Shown: positions 23,104 through 35,535, numbered from the stretch's first letter. The stretch is 64,000 nt of DNA from Melieria omissa (GCA_963971225.1 OZ020269.1:24216463-24280462), one strand, 5' to 3'. Numbers and translations are program-made. Notes: generated by a model not told the origin, from the sequence alone.

Positions 23104-24780
23104 TGTGCACTGTCAAAATGACAATCGGTCATATGTGCGACCAGACAGTGGCACACAGGCGCCGCTTAACCCGCTCGCCGCCATATGAAATGCATTGTTT
23201 GTTTGTTTGTGTTGCTGCTTTGCCCGCATTTCGTGGCCAACATACGAGTACATTGCGTTGCTGCCCTCTTCCGCTGCTGCAACCAAGTCGCTGCAACCTC
23301 AAAATCACCAGCTGACCAATAGGCGAACAGTTGACGCGTTGCCGCATCGATCGACTGTTCAATGTTTGCATTGCAATTGCAATTTTGTTTGTATTTTGTA
23401 TTTGTATTTATTGTCTTTGTACTGGCGATTGTATGCGTTTGATGTTGTTGTTATTGTTGTTGTTGTTGCTGTTGTTCTAAGTACACATCTAATTTGCACA
23501 ATTTTCATTGTCGATTCCGCACCAAAATGAAGACACCATTTCCATTGCTGTTCAAATTCTCGAATGCTTTTGACAACAACAAACTTAGAGCAATGTGAGA
23601 CTGTGCTCTGTTGAATTGTTTGAATTATTTCTTCATTGATTTCAATTTGTGTTATGTGTTTGTTGCTTGTCGCTTCGTATGTTGTATGATGTACATATTA
23701 TGTTGGTTTGTCTGTCTCTTTAAGCGGTCAATGAAGCGTCTATTTGCGTCTGTGATTATTTATTTGGTTACAACAAATTCCATAAATGTAGACAATGGAA
23801 CAAAATTTATAAATTGTGAACAAAACTTTGTTGTTTTTTTTTTTAATGACAAACCAAAAGCTCAGTAAGTTCAGGTTTTTTCTTCCACAGAAAAATTAGT
23901 AATATCCGTGGAATGGAATGGATATTGCAGAAGCCGAGAAAGTGAACCCTAGAGGGTCCAACTTCTCAAACCTTCAGGGTAGACGGCCCATTGTGCTTTA
24001 TGCATTCTTGTTTATTCCTCAAACAAAATGTGTGCATCAATATTAATTATAAAGTAACTATAAAAAAGTGGAGAAGACCAAATTAATCTGTAGGGTTGCC
24101 ATAGGTTCTTTTGAAATAACACGGTTTCGAGAAGAAATCCAACATTAAGTAATCTGTTAGGGTTGCCAGAGGTAGTTTAAAGTACTCGTTACGGTAACGG
24201 ATCCAACAGACTTTTTCTCCCAAGATGTTAGAGACTTAAATCATTAATCAAACCCCATTTAAATTGTCTTACAACTTAATATGTTTGCTTACTTGTATGA
24301 AAGAAACCCCAAACTTAAGCGCAATTTGTTTGGTCACTAGAAAAGGTTCACAACAGAAATCGATGGATTGATTAAATCAGATACAGTAAAGTTGCCTCAA
24401 GGTAACGATCAGACCAAAGAGAGTATACTATTTTTATTATTGTAAGGGATAGTGCACTGAAGACCTAAAATATCTATTGTGGCCATTCATGAACTCAAAG
24501 TTTACAGATAAATCACCTGAGGGAAATTTTAGTATGGCTCCTAGGCCTATGAATTTCCACCTTCCCACTTTCACCTGTTATGAGATAATCCCCAAGGTGC
24601 TTCTTTGGATCCATGCATGTATTCTCCCAGTTTATGTACTGCAGTTTCGTTTTTCCGCAAGCAGAACCCGCAACATTCGTTTTTAAAAATTCCTGGTTTA
24701 GCCAGACGAAACTTCAACCTGTAAGTTCTGTCAAGACGCCTTTAATAGTGCTTCGATAGACTCATGCATTGAATCTTTTC
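23104..24780. other. Non-coding DNA
   Basis: No gene supported. TTG tracts lie at 23440-23475. Two copies of TAGGGTTGCCA(T/G)AGGT lie near 24092 and 24159. The rest is AT-rich without recognisable motifs. Confidence 0.55.
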
Positions 24781-24789
24781 TTAATATAT

Positions 24790-25080
24790 GATCCAATAAC
24801 CCCTTTAGCGCTGGAATGTTCTAATCTTCCTTAGTGGTCCCACTATGTCTTCCTGCAGATTATCTCGTCCTTTCTGGTTAGGATGGAGAAATTTCCTTTC
24901 CCAAACCACAGAATGACTTTGGCCCGACAAAGAGGGTTGAAGCACTTTTCCTTGCAAATTTATTAGCTGCATAATTTCCCTCAATACAATTGCGACCCGG
25001 AACCCAGAGGACCCATACCTGATTGAAAGGACAAACCTTAGTTTGTCAAGACTTTTGAGTTACGAAATCGTATCATCATA
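24790..25080 (-). pseudogene. LINE RNase H relic
   Basis: On the minus strand, around 25021-24880, a frame reads VWVLWVPGRNCIEGNYAANK then FARKSASTLFVGPKSFCGLG. This matches the WVPGHxGIxGNExADxLAR block and following xGPEPFxG that end the RNase H domain of insect I/Jockey/LOA-type LINEs. Key residues are substituted (PGH to PGR, NEKAD to NYAAN) and flanking sequence has stops. An old, dead copy. Confidence 0.75.
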
Positions 25081-25109
25081 TCAGAGAGGATCACTTTACT
25101 TTACCTTTC

Positions 25110-25610
25110 CCATTTAAACAAGCCGCACTTTAGATATTATCAAACATTTTTTCTAGATTGGTAGATCTGTCGTTTGGTGCTCCAATATCTGATGATCAAG
25201 TATACCTTTTTGCCTTATCCTTACCTTTATAAACAAAGTTATGTGTACCTTCAGATCTGAAAATACCCGCAATTTCAAATTCAAACAAGCTGCGCTTGAG
25301 ATATTATTAAACATTTTTTGTAGATTGGTATGTCTGGCTAAAATATCGAATTGAAAGCTTTTTGTTGGGAAAGTTTACGTAAAATGTAGCTTTATAAAGA
25401 AGAACATATGACCTTCTGATCTAAAAATGGGAAAAATTCAGTTTTCCATTCAAACAGGTCGCGCTTGAGATGTTACAAACGATTTTTTTTCCAAATTCGT
25501 GCATTTGTCATCTGGTGCTCAGATATCTGTTTGATTGCTTTTTGTCGGGAGTTTGTGTTTGATAGCTTTGTAAATAAGTCAGTATTTTCTGAGTCCTGCG
25601 AATTATGCTA
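25110..25610. repeat. Three-copy tandem repeat, unit about 166 bp
   Basis: TCAAACAAGCCGC.CTT.AGATATT-type starts recur at about 25117, 25282 and 25449. Each is followed by AAACATTTTTT.TAGATTGGTA, a TGTC..(T)GGTGCTC.AATATCTG stretch and CTTTTTG..GGGA. The copies are about 75-80% alike by eye. Confidence 0.75.
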
Positions 25611-25759
25611 TGTTGATTCTAATTGAGTAAAGAATTTGTCACAGTTTTGTGTTTCCAACAAAAATGTAAACGGTAACCAACGAAGACTCCACAATGTCGA
25701 AAACACAAACGTACAAATACAAAGTTTAAAGTGAACTGTATTGACTGTGGTTGATGATT

Positions 25760-26395
25760 TTCCTCGTTTCAGTTGCTCATCTAGCAATGTGACTGACGAA
25801 AACATCGAAAAAGTAAAAAACCGTTCTCGCAGATCGTCAAAGAAGTAGCAGCCGATTGTGGTGTCTCGTTCGGATCGATGCAGATCGTTTTGTTCGATAT
25901 TTCGTACTTGAGATGAGTTGAAGCCTAACTTCTGACAAGAGTACTGAATTCGTTGCAGAAACATCATCGGATTGAAGGCGCTAAAGAAATGTTTTCTTTG
26001 GGCCAACATTTTATCCATCATTACCAGAGCCGAAACAGACCCATTGGTCTCATGAATATGGCATCGAAACAACCCAACAATTAACATCGAAGTAAGCAAC
26101 ACACGAGCCAAAACCGAAAAAGACACAATATAGTCGAATCAAAACCAAGACTTTGACTTTTCTGATTTCTCGTATTCAACCGACATGACTCCTTGTGAAA
26201 TTTTCCTATTCCCATGACTCAACCTATCACTTTACCGAAGACGTTTTGAAACGATTGAGGCAATAAAAGAGATTTCGGAGAATGAGCTGCAGGCGATCCC
26301 AAAATCAACCTTGAAAAAGTACTCTCCAAATTGGATGAATTGGAATACGCTATTGCATGCAATTAAGATTACTTTGAAGGACTATTAAGAATGGT
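25760..26395 (+). pseudogene. irritans-type mariner transposase relic
   Basis: Pieces in shifting frames line up with irritans-subfamily mariner transposases in order: SSNVTDENIEKVKN, the AADCGVSFGSMQIVLFDI-like HTH block, HEYGIETTQQL and HEPKPKKTQYSRIKTKTLT, then after a gap PCEIFLFP, RRFETIEAIKEISENELQAI and finally DYFEG. Many stops and shifts, and the middle part (first HDNAPAH to PYSPDLAP) is absent. Terminal repeats were not recognised. Unrelated in subfamily to the two TIR-bearing mariners in this window. Confidence 0.82.
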
Positions 26396-29005
26396 GTAAC
26401 GATCCAAAGAAAGAACGCGTTAATATTGCGAAAAAACATTACGAAAATTGGGAAAGTTACACAGAGACTGCAAGCAAAGTTAGTGAAATTGTTGGGTATA
26501 GAATTGCACCTAATTTGTCAACAATTCAAAGAGTGATCAAAATAAACTTTGGCCATTATAGACAGTAAATCTTCTACGCATCGAAGTACCGATCGATCCC
26601 TAAAGCATTCCCTATAAACGACAGTGTTGTTGCAAATCCAGTCACATCAATTCGGCATCGTTCACAACAATCACACAGCTAATTTTGACAAAAGACCTCA
26701 ACTTTTTCTCGTATACAATTTAGCTCACTCAGGAGATTAAAACAGTGGGTCATACACAGCAACAATCGACTTATTGCAGCAACGATTCTCAGATCCAATC
26801 ATCCCTCGAGATTCCAATATCAACTGGCAACTAAGATCGAGCAACCTAGCACTGTTTCCTTGGGGTTTCCTTAGGATTATTTCTTGTCTCGAAAATCTCT
26901 AATCTACACAAAGAAACCACAAACGATACCTTATCTTGTCCTTTAAAAAAAAAATGCATCATCATTTACCACATTTGTATCACTGTAAAATGCATTTGCG
27001 TGCATTTAACGCCCAATGAATTGCATTGACAACACACACATCGAACACAATCGCCCATAACCCAGCAAAACATTGCAACAATTCATATCGACACACAGTT
27101 GTTGCTCAATTTTTTTTCCTATTTCAAAGCTACACATCAGCTTCCGCCTTAAGGTCTGTTGTCTTTGCTGGAATTCTTCGAACCACACATGTCTGGGCAC
27201 ACAACAATCTGGCCAATTGAGTGTGTCCAGTGTGTCCACTTGCGGCTTTCATGGGTAATGAGAGCCAGCAGAGCGTCGACAACTATCGACTGCAACTATT
27301 GGCACCTGTTAGCCACTAAGCGGACAAAATGCTGAACTGCTGGCAAATTGCTTTGTGGTTGTGAAGCCGATGCATGCAGCCGTGTCAATGCGTGCGTATG
27401 TGTGTGTGTGTATGGGTGCAGCAGGAAGAGTGCAACAATTCCTTGAGAATCTGTTGCCGCCTTCATGTCTGTCAATGGTGTCTTTGGTGTGTGATTCAGT
27501 GGATTATCTGCAACATTGCATCGAGCCAATAATGTACACAAACACATACAACAAGTGAAACAACGTTCGAGTGGCCAGTTGCCTGAGGTTGAGGTTATGT
27601 CAACTAAATACCAAACGTTGCAGTTCAATTGATTTAAAATTGGCTAATATACTGTGAAGAGTTTAAGGTTTGAAATCTTGTTTTATAGAATTTTAAGACA
27701 TGTTTAGCTTCTGTTTCGAAATGGACTACGTTTCATATAAAATTTTCATATTTTTGCTATCAAATGTTGCACTACAATTCGCAGGAAAGGAATTTTCCTT
27801 TTTTTTTTAGAATAACCACTGTAAATTGCTTTTCATTTTGAAATTTTTCCACTTCAATTCAATATTGCACATTCACCTTAATTTGTCATTTGCTGCAAAA
27901 CACTCACAGTTGACCTGAATTTTTGAAAAATGCCATCAGTAGTCATATTTTTGTAATGGTGGCAACGCCGCTTTTCATTAACCTCGACACACATTGGTGC
28001 AGTCGGTTGACATTTTTATTGTTTGCCAAAGAAATGTCGCCTTATGTGAACTTTCAGCTGATTCCCCTCATTTATTTATTTGCAGTTTTTAATTTGAAAA
28101 ATTATTACCATAAAGTACTTTTTTCAATTGACATTTAAGCGTCACCCAGACGCATTCCGTACACTCCCACACACACTCACACACACATAATACACATTAT
28201 ACATTATGGCAGCTGCCATAAAGCGTTGCCATCCTAATTAAAATAAACACCGCACCGCGCACTCAGTCAGTTGCTTTGTTCGTGGGTGTGTCAGCGTGTC
28301 GGTGTGCGAATGTGTTTGTGTCTACTATATATAAAAGTATTATATACGTATGTATGTGTCTATATGTTTGTGACATTTCAATGTTTGTTTTGTTGACCCA
28401 ACCACACGTGAAATGAATGAATAAAACGACTGACGTATTTACGCGCCTTGTTCCCTGTTCTTCTCGCATAACACTTCCGAGCCCCCCGGGTTTGCATAAA
28501 TTACGCGTCCGCACTGGCAAATGTCAGTCGCTTTGCAGCAATTATACGATTTTTGCCCTTTCCGCTTTTGACCTGCTTTCTGTTTTTTTTTTGTTCTCCT
28601 ATGTTGTTGGCACTTCCGCCATTGTGTGTGTGTGTGTATAATTAGTCGAGTGAGCACTTTTATCTATTTGTTCATAATTTTTTTTTATTATTATTTTCAG
28701 TTTTGCAAATTTACTACCGTTAAGTGCGCAAATGTGCCCTAATTGCCAGTGAGAGTGGAATAAAGAGTACAACTTGTCGGCGCGTTATTTTTTTCTTTTT
28801 AAGATTTATTAATTCTAGGGAAATTTACATAACCAGTAGAAGTGCGACACTTGCTTGAAAAACTCTTCGTTATGTATTCTACATAACCAGTTTTTCTATT
28901 TAAATTAATTTAAAAGTTTTAAGATTCTCGTGTTTTAGAGAAGAAACCAAGAAAGAAAGATACAAGAGCTCAGCTTTGACAACAAATAGCATATTTATAA
29001 CCCAT
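26396..29005. other. Non-coding DNA
   Basis: No gene supported. CA/TG tracts at 27402-27412 and 28625-28638. A frame near 26400-26560 (YENWESYTETASKVSEIVGY) is coding-like in composition but resembles nothing I can name. The remainder shows no structure. Confidence 0.5.
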
Positions 29006-29425
29006 CGAACCAGTGGCGCACACTACCATTCGAAACCATACCATAGCCCCAAACCATTTGAGGTGATTTGCATTTCAATTTCAATGAATTTAGAATAAGA
29101 TACATTAAGTAAGAACTTGAAACAACAAACCCCCGCCCCCTCAATGAGAGCCACTGCATTTACCCATTTTTAACCTACAAGCCATCTACGTCGACCGCGC
29201 CAAGGCTCCCATTGATTGATTTATTGTTAATATCAAAAATGACTCAAGTATGGTCGACTTGAGAGATTTTCCAGACAAGTCTTTTTAGTCAAAAGTCTCT
29301 GACATCTCAGAACTGTACAATGTAAACAGGGATGCATACAGGGAGGGGGATTCAAACCCCAAATATAGAAATTGCTGGTACAAAATATGGTTTTAAATGG
29401 TATTGAGCACAAAAGTTGTACGCAA
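29006..29425 (+). repeat. Dispersed repeat family A, copy 2
   Basis: 29353-29425 aligns with 4702-4770 in direct orientation (GGTACAAAATATGG, AAAAGTTGTACGCAAA). 29006-29023 (CGAACCAGTGGCGCACAC) is an exact inverse match to 4792-4809. CAGTGGCGCAC resembles a transposon terminus but no convincing target duplication was found. Confidence 0.55.
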
Positions 29426-30539
29426 ACCACTGCCCCTGAATGTGGATATTGTTTGAAGATAACGAGAAACCTCCTCAAAAACGGATCTTGGACCAGCTAA
29501 TACAGAAAATTATAAGCAAAAAATTACATTATAAAAATGTCCTTAAAACAAGTGAATAGGTTCTATTAATCTTATGGTTAGAATATAACTTTATTTCTCT
29601 GATTTAAAAACACCCGTAATTATAATCTTTTTAACTATTAATACGAATTTGATAATGATCACAATATTGTTGTAATCTTCAGTAATTTGTTACTTCTTAT
29701 TTATTTTCACCCAATCTTCATTATGTATTGAGTATTGTATTCAGTACTTATTATAAGAGTTTTAATATTTAAAAAGGGCATAGGATAGGTTTTCATGTCA
29801 GGATATGCCTAAGTAATACAACAGAGTAAAAACTATTGTATATTTGGTACGAGCTCACAGAATATTTACTAAGCTAAATTTTTAGTGGATACTTAGGTAG
29901 TTAAGTAAGCTAAGTTTCTCACTTATGTCAGTAAAGCCCCTTAATATACCAGGTAAAGGAAAGAGTGAGCTCTGTGATCTCTCACGTGAACTAGTTAGAG
30001 CTGTTCTAAAGCTGAAACTGGTCTGAAAACTATCACCAATGATGTCTAAAGCCTTGAGAACTATCTATAAAAATTCAAACTCAACATCTCAACTTCAAAA
30101 GCCTCAATTCTTGTTCAGAATTTCGATTGATACAGTCGGTTTTCAAGTCGCAAGAAAATTAAAGTCAATTTCTCTCGGAACGGTGGCTTTTCTGATTTCT
30201 GTATTTGTTATTGACACTTTCTCTAAACACTGACCAGAGCATGTTGAAATAAAATAATGTTTCTTGATGTGACAACCAACAAAAGAGGATGTTTATCAAA
30301 CACTTTGAGTTTGTCACTTTGACTTTGAGCGTTTGTCATTTCAGAACAAGTGAAAATTTTCTTTTTTACTCTAGTAAATATGTTACTGTAGGTTTACTTA
30401 ATGTAGTAAATGTTGAATTTTTCATTTCAAACAGCCTGGATGATTAAAACATTGTCCTCATTGTACCTAATTTCATCGATTGGTGACAAGGAAAATCTAA
30501 AGGGGAGTTCTGCCACAGTGAAATGTTAAGTTGGGGATT
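29426..30539. other. AT-rich non-coding DNA
   Basis: Nothing recognisable seen on either strand. Confidence 0.5.
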
Positions 30540-31480
30540 GTTCGTTGTTATTCAGAGTTGTTCGGTGCCTACCGTCATCGATCACTTCTGCACCGCTACT
30601 TAGTTTGAAGACGGATTTACGGTCCTAGTTCCTAGTATAAAAGAATGAACCTGAACCGGTAGTAAGTTATCCACCGACAACTGCTTCAACATCTACACTG
30701 ACAGTTCAAAATTGGCCAACAAGGTTGGCTGTGGTATCTTCCTGCAGCCAACTGGGACTTAGTCTTTCCTTACGCCTGGCTAATCACTGCAGTGTCTTCC
30801 AGGCAGAAGTAATGGCCATTTACCAGGGTTCTATCTGGCCCATCTGCAAGAACGTAAATAAGGCGGGTGTTCAAATATACTCGGACAGTCAGGCGTAATC
30901 AAGTCGCTTGCCATCTCTGGCTGGTCTTGTACTGCCGAAAATCCTTAAACACCTTAGCCAGAGGCTCCAACGTCTCATTATTTGCCAGAGACAGAGGTAT
31001 CGTAAGCAATTGCGGGGTTGATGAACTCCCAAAGCGGCTGCTCACGAAGGTCTCGTCCTCGTCCATTTTATCAAAAAGAAACAAACGAATTGTGGTCTAA
31101 GGAATAGACCTACAATATCTCCCGACTAACTTGGCCAACCTGCAATATGAAACTGACCAGCCAGCTGCTTAACCTCAGCCGTCACTCAATAAGCACAACG
31201 GTATCGGTGCTCAGGGGTCACTGTCTTATGGGAAAGATTGCATGCGGACAGACTGAGACTGCAATCCAACTATTTCTAGCGGGTGCGGCTCCGAGCAGGA
31301 GACCATTCTCCGCCTGTTGTGTCAAAGTACTTCATTAGCCAGAAGAAGACATAATCTTTTGGCTCAGCTTTCTTTATTAGTCTAACCGAACTATCGCCCT
31401 TGAATATAGTTAGGGATAAAGCCAGATTCACAATAAGTCATAAGTTGTGCTTAAGGGAGAAGGCTACCGCTCCAACCTGA
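30540..31480 (+). pseudogene. Degenerate LINE: RNase H and C-terminal region
   Basis: Frames shifting three or more times give an RNase H domain with its acidic residues still visible (NIYTDSSKLANKVGCGIF; VFQAEVMAIYQGS; VQIYSDSQA). Next come LLNLSRHSISTTVSVLRGHC and LMGKIACGQT, matching the ISxxVSVLTGHCLIGxHA block after RNase H in insect I/LOA/Jockey-group LINEs. Stops at 30760 and 30896 and several frame changes show it is long dead. The reverse transcriptase part was not recognised. Confidence 0.8.
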
Positions 31481-31688
31481 CTAAACTAAACAACGCGGCC
31501 AGAAGTGATCTTTCGTACAACGGACGAAAATCTTTAATATTAATTTTAATAATTCATTGTGAAGGGAATTCTATGGGCTTTAATATGGTAATACATTTAT
31601 TATAACTTAATAACTTGGGTTTCTTCGAAAAAAAAATCTCGCTTTTAAAAATTTTATAAACAAGAAATATTTTTTGCTTATTAGTACA

Positions 31689-31901
31689 TATCGCTCATTC
31701 GCTGCAAGAACGTCATAACTCAAAACTACATCATTCCGAGAAAATTCAATTTTAAAATTTACCATTACAGGCAGTTCAAGGTATCAAAAAATTTTCATGT
31801 CGTCTTGTGAGCAAAGTATGGAATATTTTACAAAGAGGTTTTGACAGATAAAAAAAAAAACTTTTTTTTAGTTATGACGTTCTTGCAGCGAAGGAGCGAT
31901 A
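31689..31901. mobile_element. 213-bp MITE, 32-bp inverted repeats, 11-bp target duplication
   Basis: The left end TATCGCTCATTCGCTGCAAG continues to AACGTCATAACT. The right end is its inverse with one mismatch (position 9) over 32 bp. TTATTAGTACA flanks both sides (31678-31688 and 31902-31912). A duplication of 9-11 bp suggests a Mutator-like origin, but no transposase is present, so the class is inference. Confidence 0.85.
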
Positions 31902-31912
31902 TTATTAGTACA

Positions 31913-34100
31913 TATTACACATCTAATGTTGTACATCAGTAGAAAGGCGTAAGGAAGACCTTTCGTTCGATACCCATGTCGTGTAAATCAGTTGGAAATT
32001 AACTTTTTTTATAAAAATTTTGAACAAAATTTTTAGTTCATTCATATCGTGTAAATCAGTTGGAGGTTATTTGAGTTTATTTAATAAAAACTTTGAACTT
32101 TTTCCCCGATCCACACCTTTTGTGGGCGTTTCCCCAGGCAAAATTTTCAGTTTGCTAGATTTACGAAAATAAGCTTTCATTAAGGTTCGCTTAACCGCAT
32201 TTGTTCTTCTTCTTCTAATGAAAATCTTTTGTGTGATGTTTCGAAATGTCTCTTATTTCTCTAAAGTGCTTTAAAAGTGTTTCATTAAATAAACTGAATA
32301 GTACCGCAAAATAAAAGTCATATTCCAAATATTGAAATACAACAACTCAATCCATTCAGTTATTCACGATCCATTCATTAATGGACCATTCATGCCGCAC
32401 ATAATTGAAATTTCCGCTCAATTTCCTTCAGACCATTGCATAATTTTCTGCACAACTGTGGGTCCAAGTTGATTAAAAATTAAAAAAAAAACACACACAC
32501 AAAATTTTGCGTACTTTTTGTTTTTTAGGACAATTTTATAGCAACAGCTAACATTTTATATGCCAATACGGCACACACTTTGGCAAATATATTCGAGCAA
32601 CACGCACACACGGACGAACGTGCGCACACATTTACATAAGTTTACATTTTCGCAATTTATGTGCCACAGTTAATGCAACAACATAAGTTGCGCTGGCCAA
32701 AATGAATGAATGATATGTGAAGCGATATGGCAAAGCGTTGCGTCGTCGCACGAGCACATCGGCGACGGCAAAGCACTTTCGGTTATTGAAAAAACGCAAG
32801 TCCGGGGCGACAGGCGACGCTTGCACAGCACGAGCGGGCAGCATTGGGTTCGTTGGGAGGGGGGTGCGAGTGCAAAAGTCTTAACGGCGGATAACAACAT
32901 ATCGAAGGGATATTGAGATGTATAACTGACGCGCAGCAAGAAGCATCATAAAAAATAATAACAGCGCGAGCAGTGCGACGACGAACGGCAGCGCCACCAA
33001 TGCCACGAAGGGCAACAAATAAATATTTATTTGCGCGCCAGTGCAATGCGAACATGGAAAAATGCAGAAAAACTCAAAGCGAAAGGGTTCAATGTAAACA
33101 ACAGTGAAGGTGATGGTATGGAGAAAAGATGGTGAGGGAGGAATGAGAGAAGCAGAAGAGGGCGAGAACATGAGCCGTAAAGGCGCAAAGCATTGCGATG
33201 ACATAACCAAAGTGTGCAACAGCGGCGCGGCACATAAACAGTTGATGCGAGGATGCGCCAATAAAATCCATACCTGACCTCCCACCAAACACCGCTGCAC
33301 CGCTTCCCTGCTGCTGCAACAACACCGATACTAATCACACTGTCAGTGTTTGAGTGTGTTTGTGCTTGCGGTCAGGTAAGTTTGCGCTGCAACGAAGACG
33401 CCATCGCCGCACATAAGCACGACTTATGAGCTTTTGAGGCATTCGAACGCATTTTACGACGTGATTTCTGTGCCCATTTCACCTCGTAACAGCCAGTGCG
33501 ACTCATAACCCAAGAAGCGGCAAGTGGCATGGCAACGTGTCATTGGGCGGCAGCAGGCCCCGAAATCCATTCGCCAAATGGAAAACTGTAAACGACACAA
33601 CACACACAAGTACAGAAATACAAACACACACACACAGACAGACACATAGGAACTTGCATCTGGCACACAGCGCGGTGATAAACTTTTGCCGAATGCCAGT
33701 GATGCTGAAATTTATTGGACTCCAGTGTGCTGGCGTAATAAGCCAACAAGGCGCATAAACAAAAGCTGTGGGCCAAGCAGGGGGAGGGAGGCGAGGGGCT
33801 GAAATGAAGCAGAGAATGCCAAAAGTAGCTGCAGGCCAGCAAATGCGATAGAAAGACTAAGTCAACGTATGCGCAGAAATCGAAGCGGAAAATCGAGTGG
33901 AATTAGAGGAATTATGGAAAGTGAAATACGGCCGCTGGCACCAAAAAGCTGTGCGCAGCGAGCAGGAAGTGAGCTGGCAGCGGACACCACTGAATGAGGG
34001 TAAACGGTCAAAGGCTAAGTTACACTTTCGGCTACATGTCTTAAGTTGAGTTGAGATTTTTTTTTTAAATAGAGCGGAAATTAGTCAGCTGACCAGCAGC
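31913..34100. other. Non-coding DNA, GC-richer from 32.6 kb
   Basis: No gene supported. A 34-bp related phrase (TCGTGTAAATCAGTTGGA) occurs twice near 31980 and 32048. 32700-33320 is richer in GC with overlapping short frames on both strands that match no family I know. CA tract at 33625-33640. Confidence 0.5.
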
Positions 34101-34104
34101 TTCA

Positions 34105-34531
34105 CAGATTCCCTATTGTCAGAGATTTTTTGGGTCTTAAAAATTTGCTCACACTCCAAGAATAATTTTGTTGTCACAATGTGCTTTTCTGAAGTTTGCT
34201 GACAGTACACGGAAGTCAAACTGTTTCAAGGAAATTTGTTTTAATTTTATTTAAAAAAAGCATTTGTTGAGCTCAACTATGAGCTGACAAAAAATGTCAT
34301 TGAGCAACTTATCAGATTTCCTATTGTCAACGATTCTTTTGGGTCTTAAAAAATGGCGAAAACATTCAAACAATTTTATTGTTGCAATGTGCTTTTCTGC
34401 AGTTTACTGACAGTGCATGGAAATTTGTTTTTATTATGTTAAAAAATACATTTCTTGAGCTCAACTATGATCTGGTAAAACTGCCCAAAATTTTATTGAG
34501 CATTTTCTCAGATTTCTTACTGTCAACGAAT
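34105..34531. repeat. Tandem duplication, unit about 200 bp, leading into pentamer array
   Basis: GATTCCCTATTGTCAGAG (34109), GATTTCCTATTGTCAACG (34315) and GATTTCTTACTGTCAACG (34511) start successive copies. Each complete copy contains GGGTCTTAAAAA, ACAATGTGCTTTTCTG.AGTTT and GAGCTCAACTATGA. The third copy is replaced after about 20 bp by the TTTTA array. Confidence 0.8.
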
Positions 34532-34717
34532 TTATTTTTATTCATTTCATTTCATTTTATTTTATTTTATTTTATTTTATTTTATTTTATTTTATTTTAT
34601 TTTATTTTATTTTATTTTATTTTATTTTATTTTATTTTATTTTATTTTATTTTAATTTATTTTATTTTATTTTATTTCATTTTATTTTATTTTATTTTAT
34701 TTTATTTTAATTTATTT
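34532..34717. repeat. Pentanucleotide microsatellite (TTTTA)n
   Basis: About 36 units of TTTTA with rare TTTCA and TTTAA variants. Translating it gives a long but meaningless FYFIL repeat frame. Confidence 0.97.
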
Positions 34718-35365
34718 AGAAGTGAATTCAAATTAAAAAAATTTAACTGTTATTTCCAAAATAATTTCCAATAATTTGCAGCGATATCAGAGAAAGTTTG
34801 TGTTCTAATTGAAGTCTACGGATTGGGCGCGTTTGATCAAAACTCTGTTTCTTTAATAATTTTTTAATAAAATCAAAAAGTGATAATTTTGTATTTTTCT
34901 ATAAATATTATATAATTTTTTTGTAGTTAAAAAAAAAAATATAGATACAAAATGTATTTATCTCTTTTAAGCTAAAATGGTTCAAAAGTAAACTAGCACT
35001 AGAACTCTAACAAAGAGGCGTGGCTTCTTAGGCAAATGTTTCATGATTTTAATACCAAAAAGTAATGTCGAGACACAGGTTAAAATTCAGGATCAAAAGG
35101 GTTAAAATACAAAACTGAAAATCCCTCAATGTTGAGACTACAATGTATATTCTGTTGACTTCAAAGCTCATAATTTGTATAATAAAATTTCAAAAGTATT
35201 CAGCAGTGTTCAAAAGTCGTAGCGAAAGGGTTAACACGCATTACTGCCGTTTTAATTATCAGTCTTCATATCAATGACATCAGTTCTCACTGCTAAATTT
35301 TACAAATTTGCGACCCTTTCTCGCCTCACACACAACCAAAGTGAATTCTATTCAATGCACTTACT
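34718..35365. other. AT-rich non-coding DNA
   Basis: No gene supported. AGGGTTAA occurs at 35096-35103 and 35226-35233, resembling the right ends of the TTAA-flanked MITEs, but no matching left end was found. Confidence 0.45.
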
Positions 35366-35376
35366 TCACATTGCCT

Positions 35377-35535
35377 TCACACTCGCTCGATTTCACTGCC
35401 AACAGCTTGCACCACCCTTCTCGTCTTCTTGCTGGCTTCCCCATTAACCGCCGAATAGGCGGGAAATAGCAGAGCAAAGAGCAGACAGCCAGCGACACTG
35501 CAAGATGATTGCGTCAATTGGCGCATGTTTATCAT
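35377..35535 (-). CDS. Candidate first exon or short secreted peptide (signal peptide)
   Basis: The minus-strand ORF begins at ATG 35535-35533, or at 35526-35524, where AAACATG fits the fly start context. It encodes about 49-52 residues: a short polar N-terminus, a hydrophobic core (CLLFALLFPAYSA) with a plausible signal-peptidase site after YSA, then GEASKKTRRVVQAVGSEIER. The stop (35377-35379) is followed 12 bp on by an excellent splice donor GTAAGT (35364-35359). A weaker GTGTGA donor precedes the stop. It may be a first coding exon of a secreted protein, a small secreted peptide, or chance. No homologue is recognised and no second exon was found. Confidence 0.3.
   Translation of the reverse strand: MINMRQLTQSSCSVAGCLLFALLFPAYSAVNGEASKKTRRVVQAVGSEIERV

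Noticed and set aside
25608..26126. 172-codon minus-strand frame
   Set aside because: It is antisense to the irritans-type mariner relic, which explains the sequence better.
29006..29425. Transposon bounded by CAGTGGCGCAC and CCACTG
   Set aside because: No target duplication of any usual length was found next to the proposed ends, so it is kept only as a dispersed repeat.
34379..34774. 131-codon frame rich in FYFIL
   Set aside because: It is the translation of the TTTTA microsatellite.
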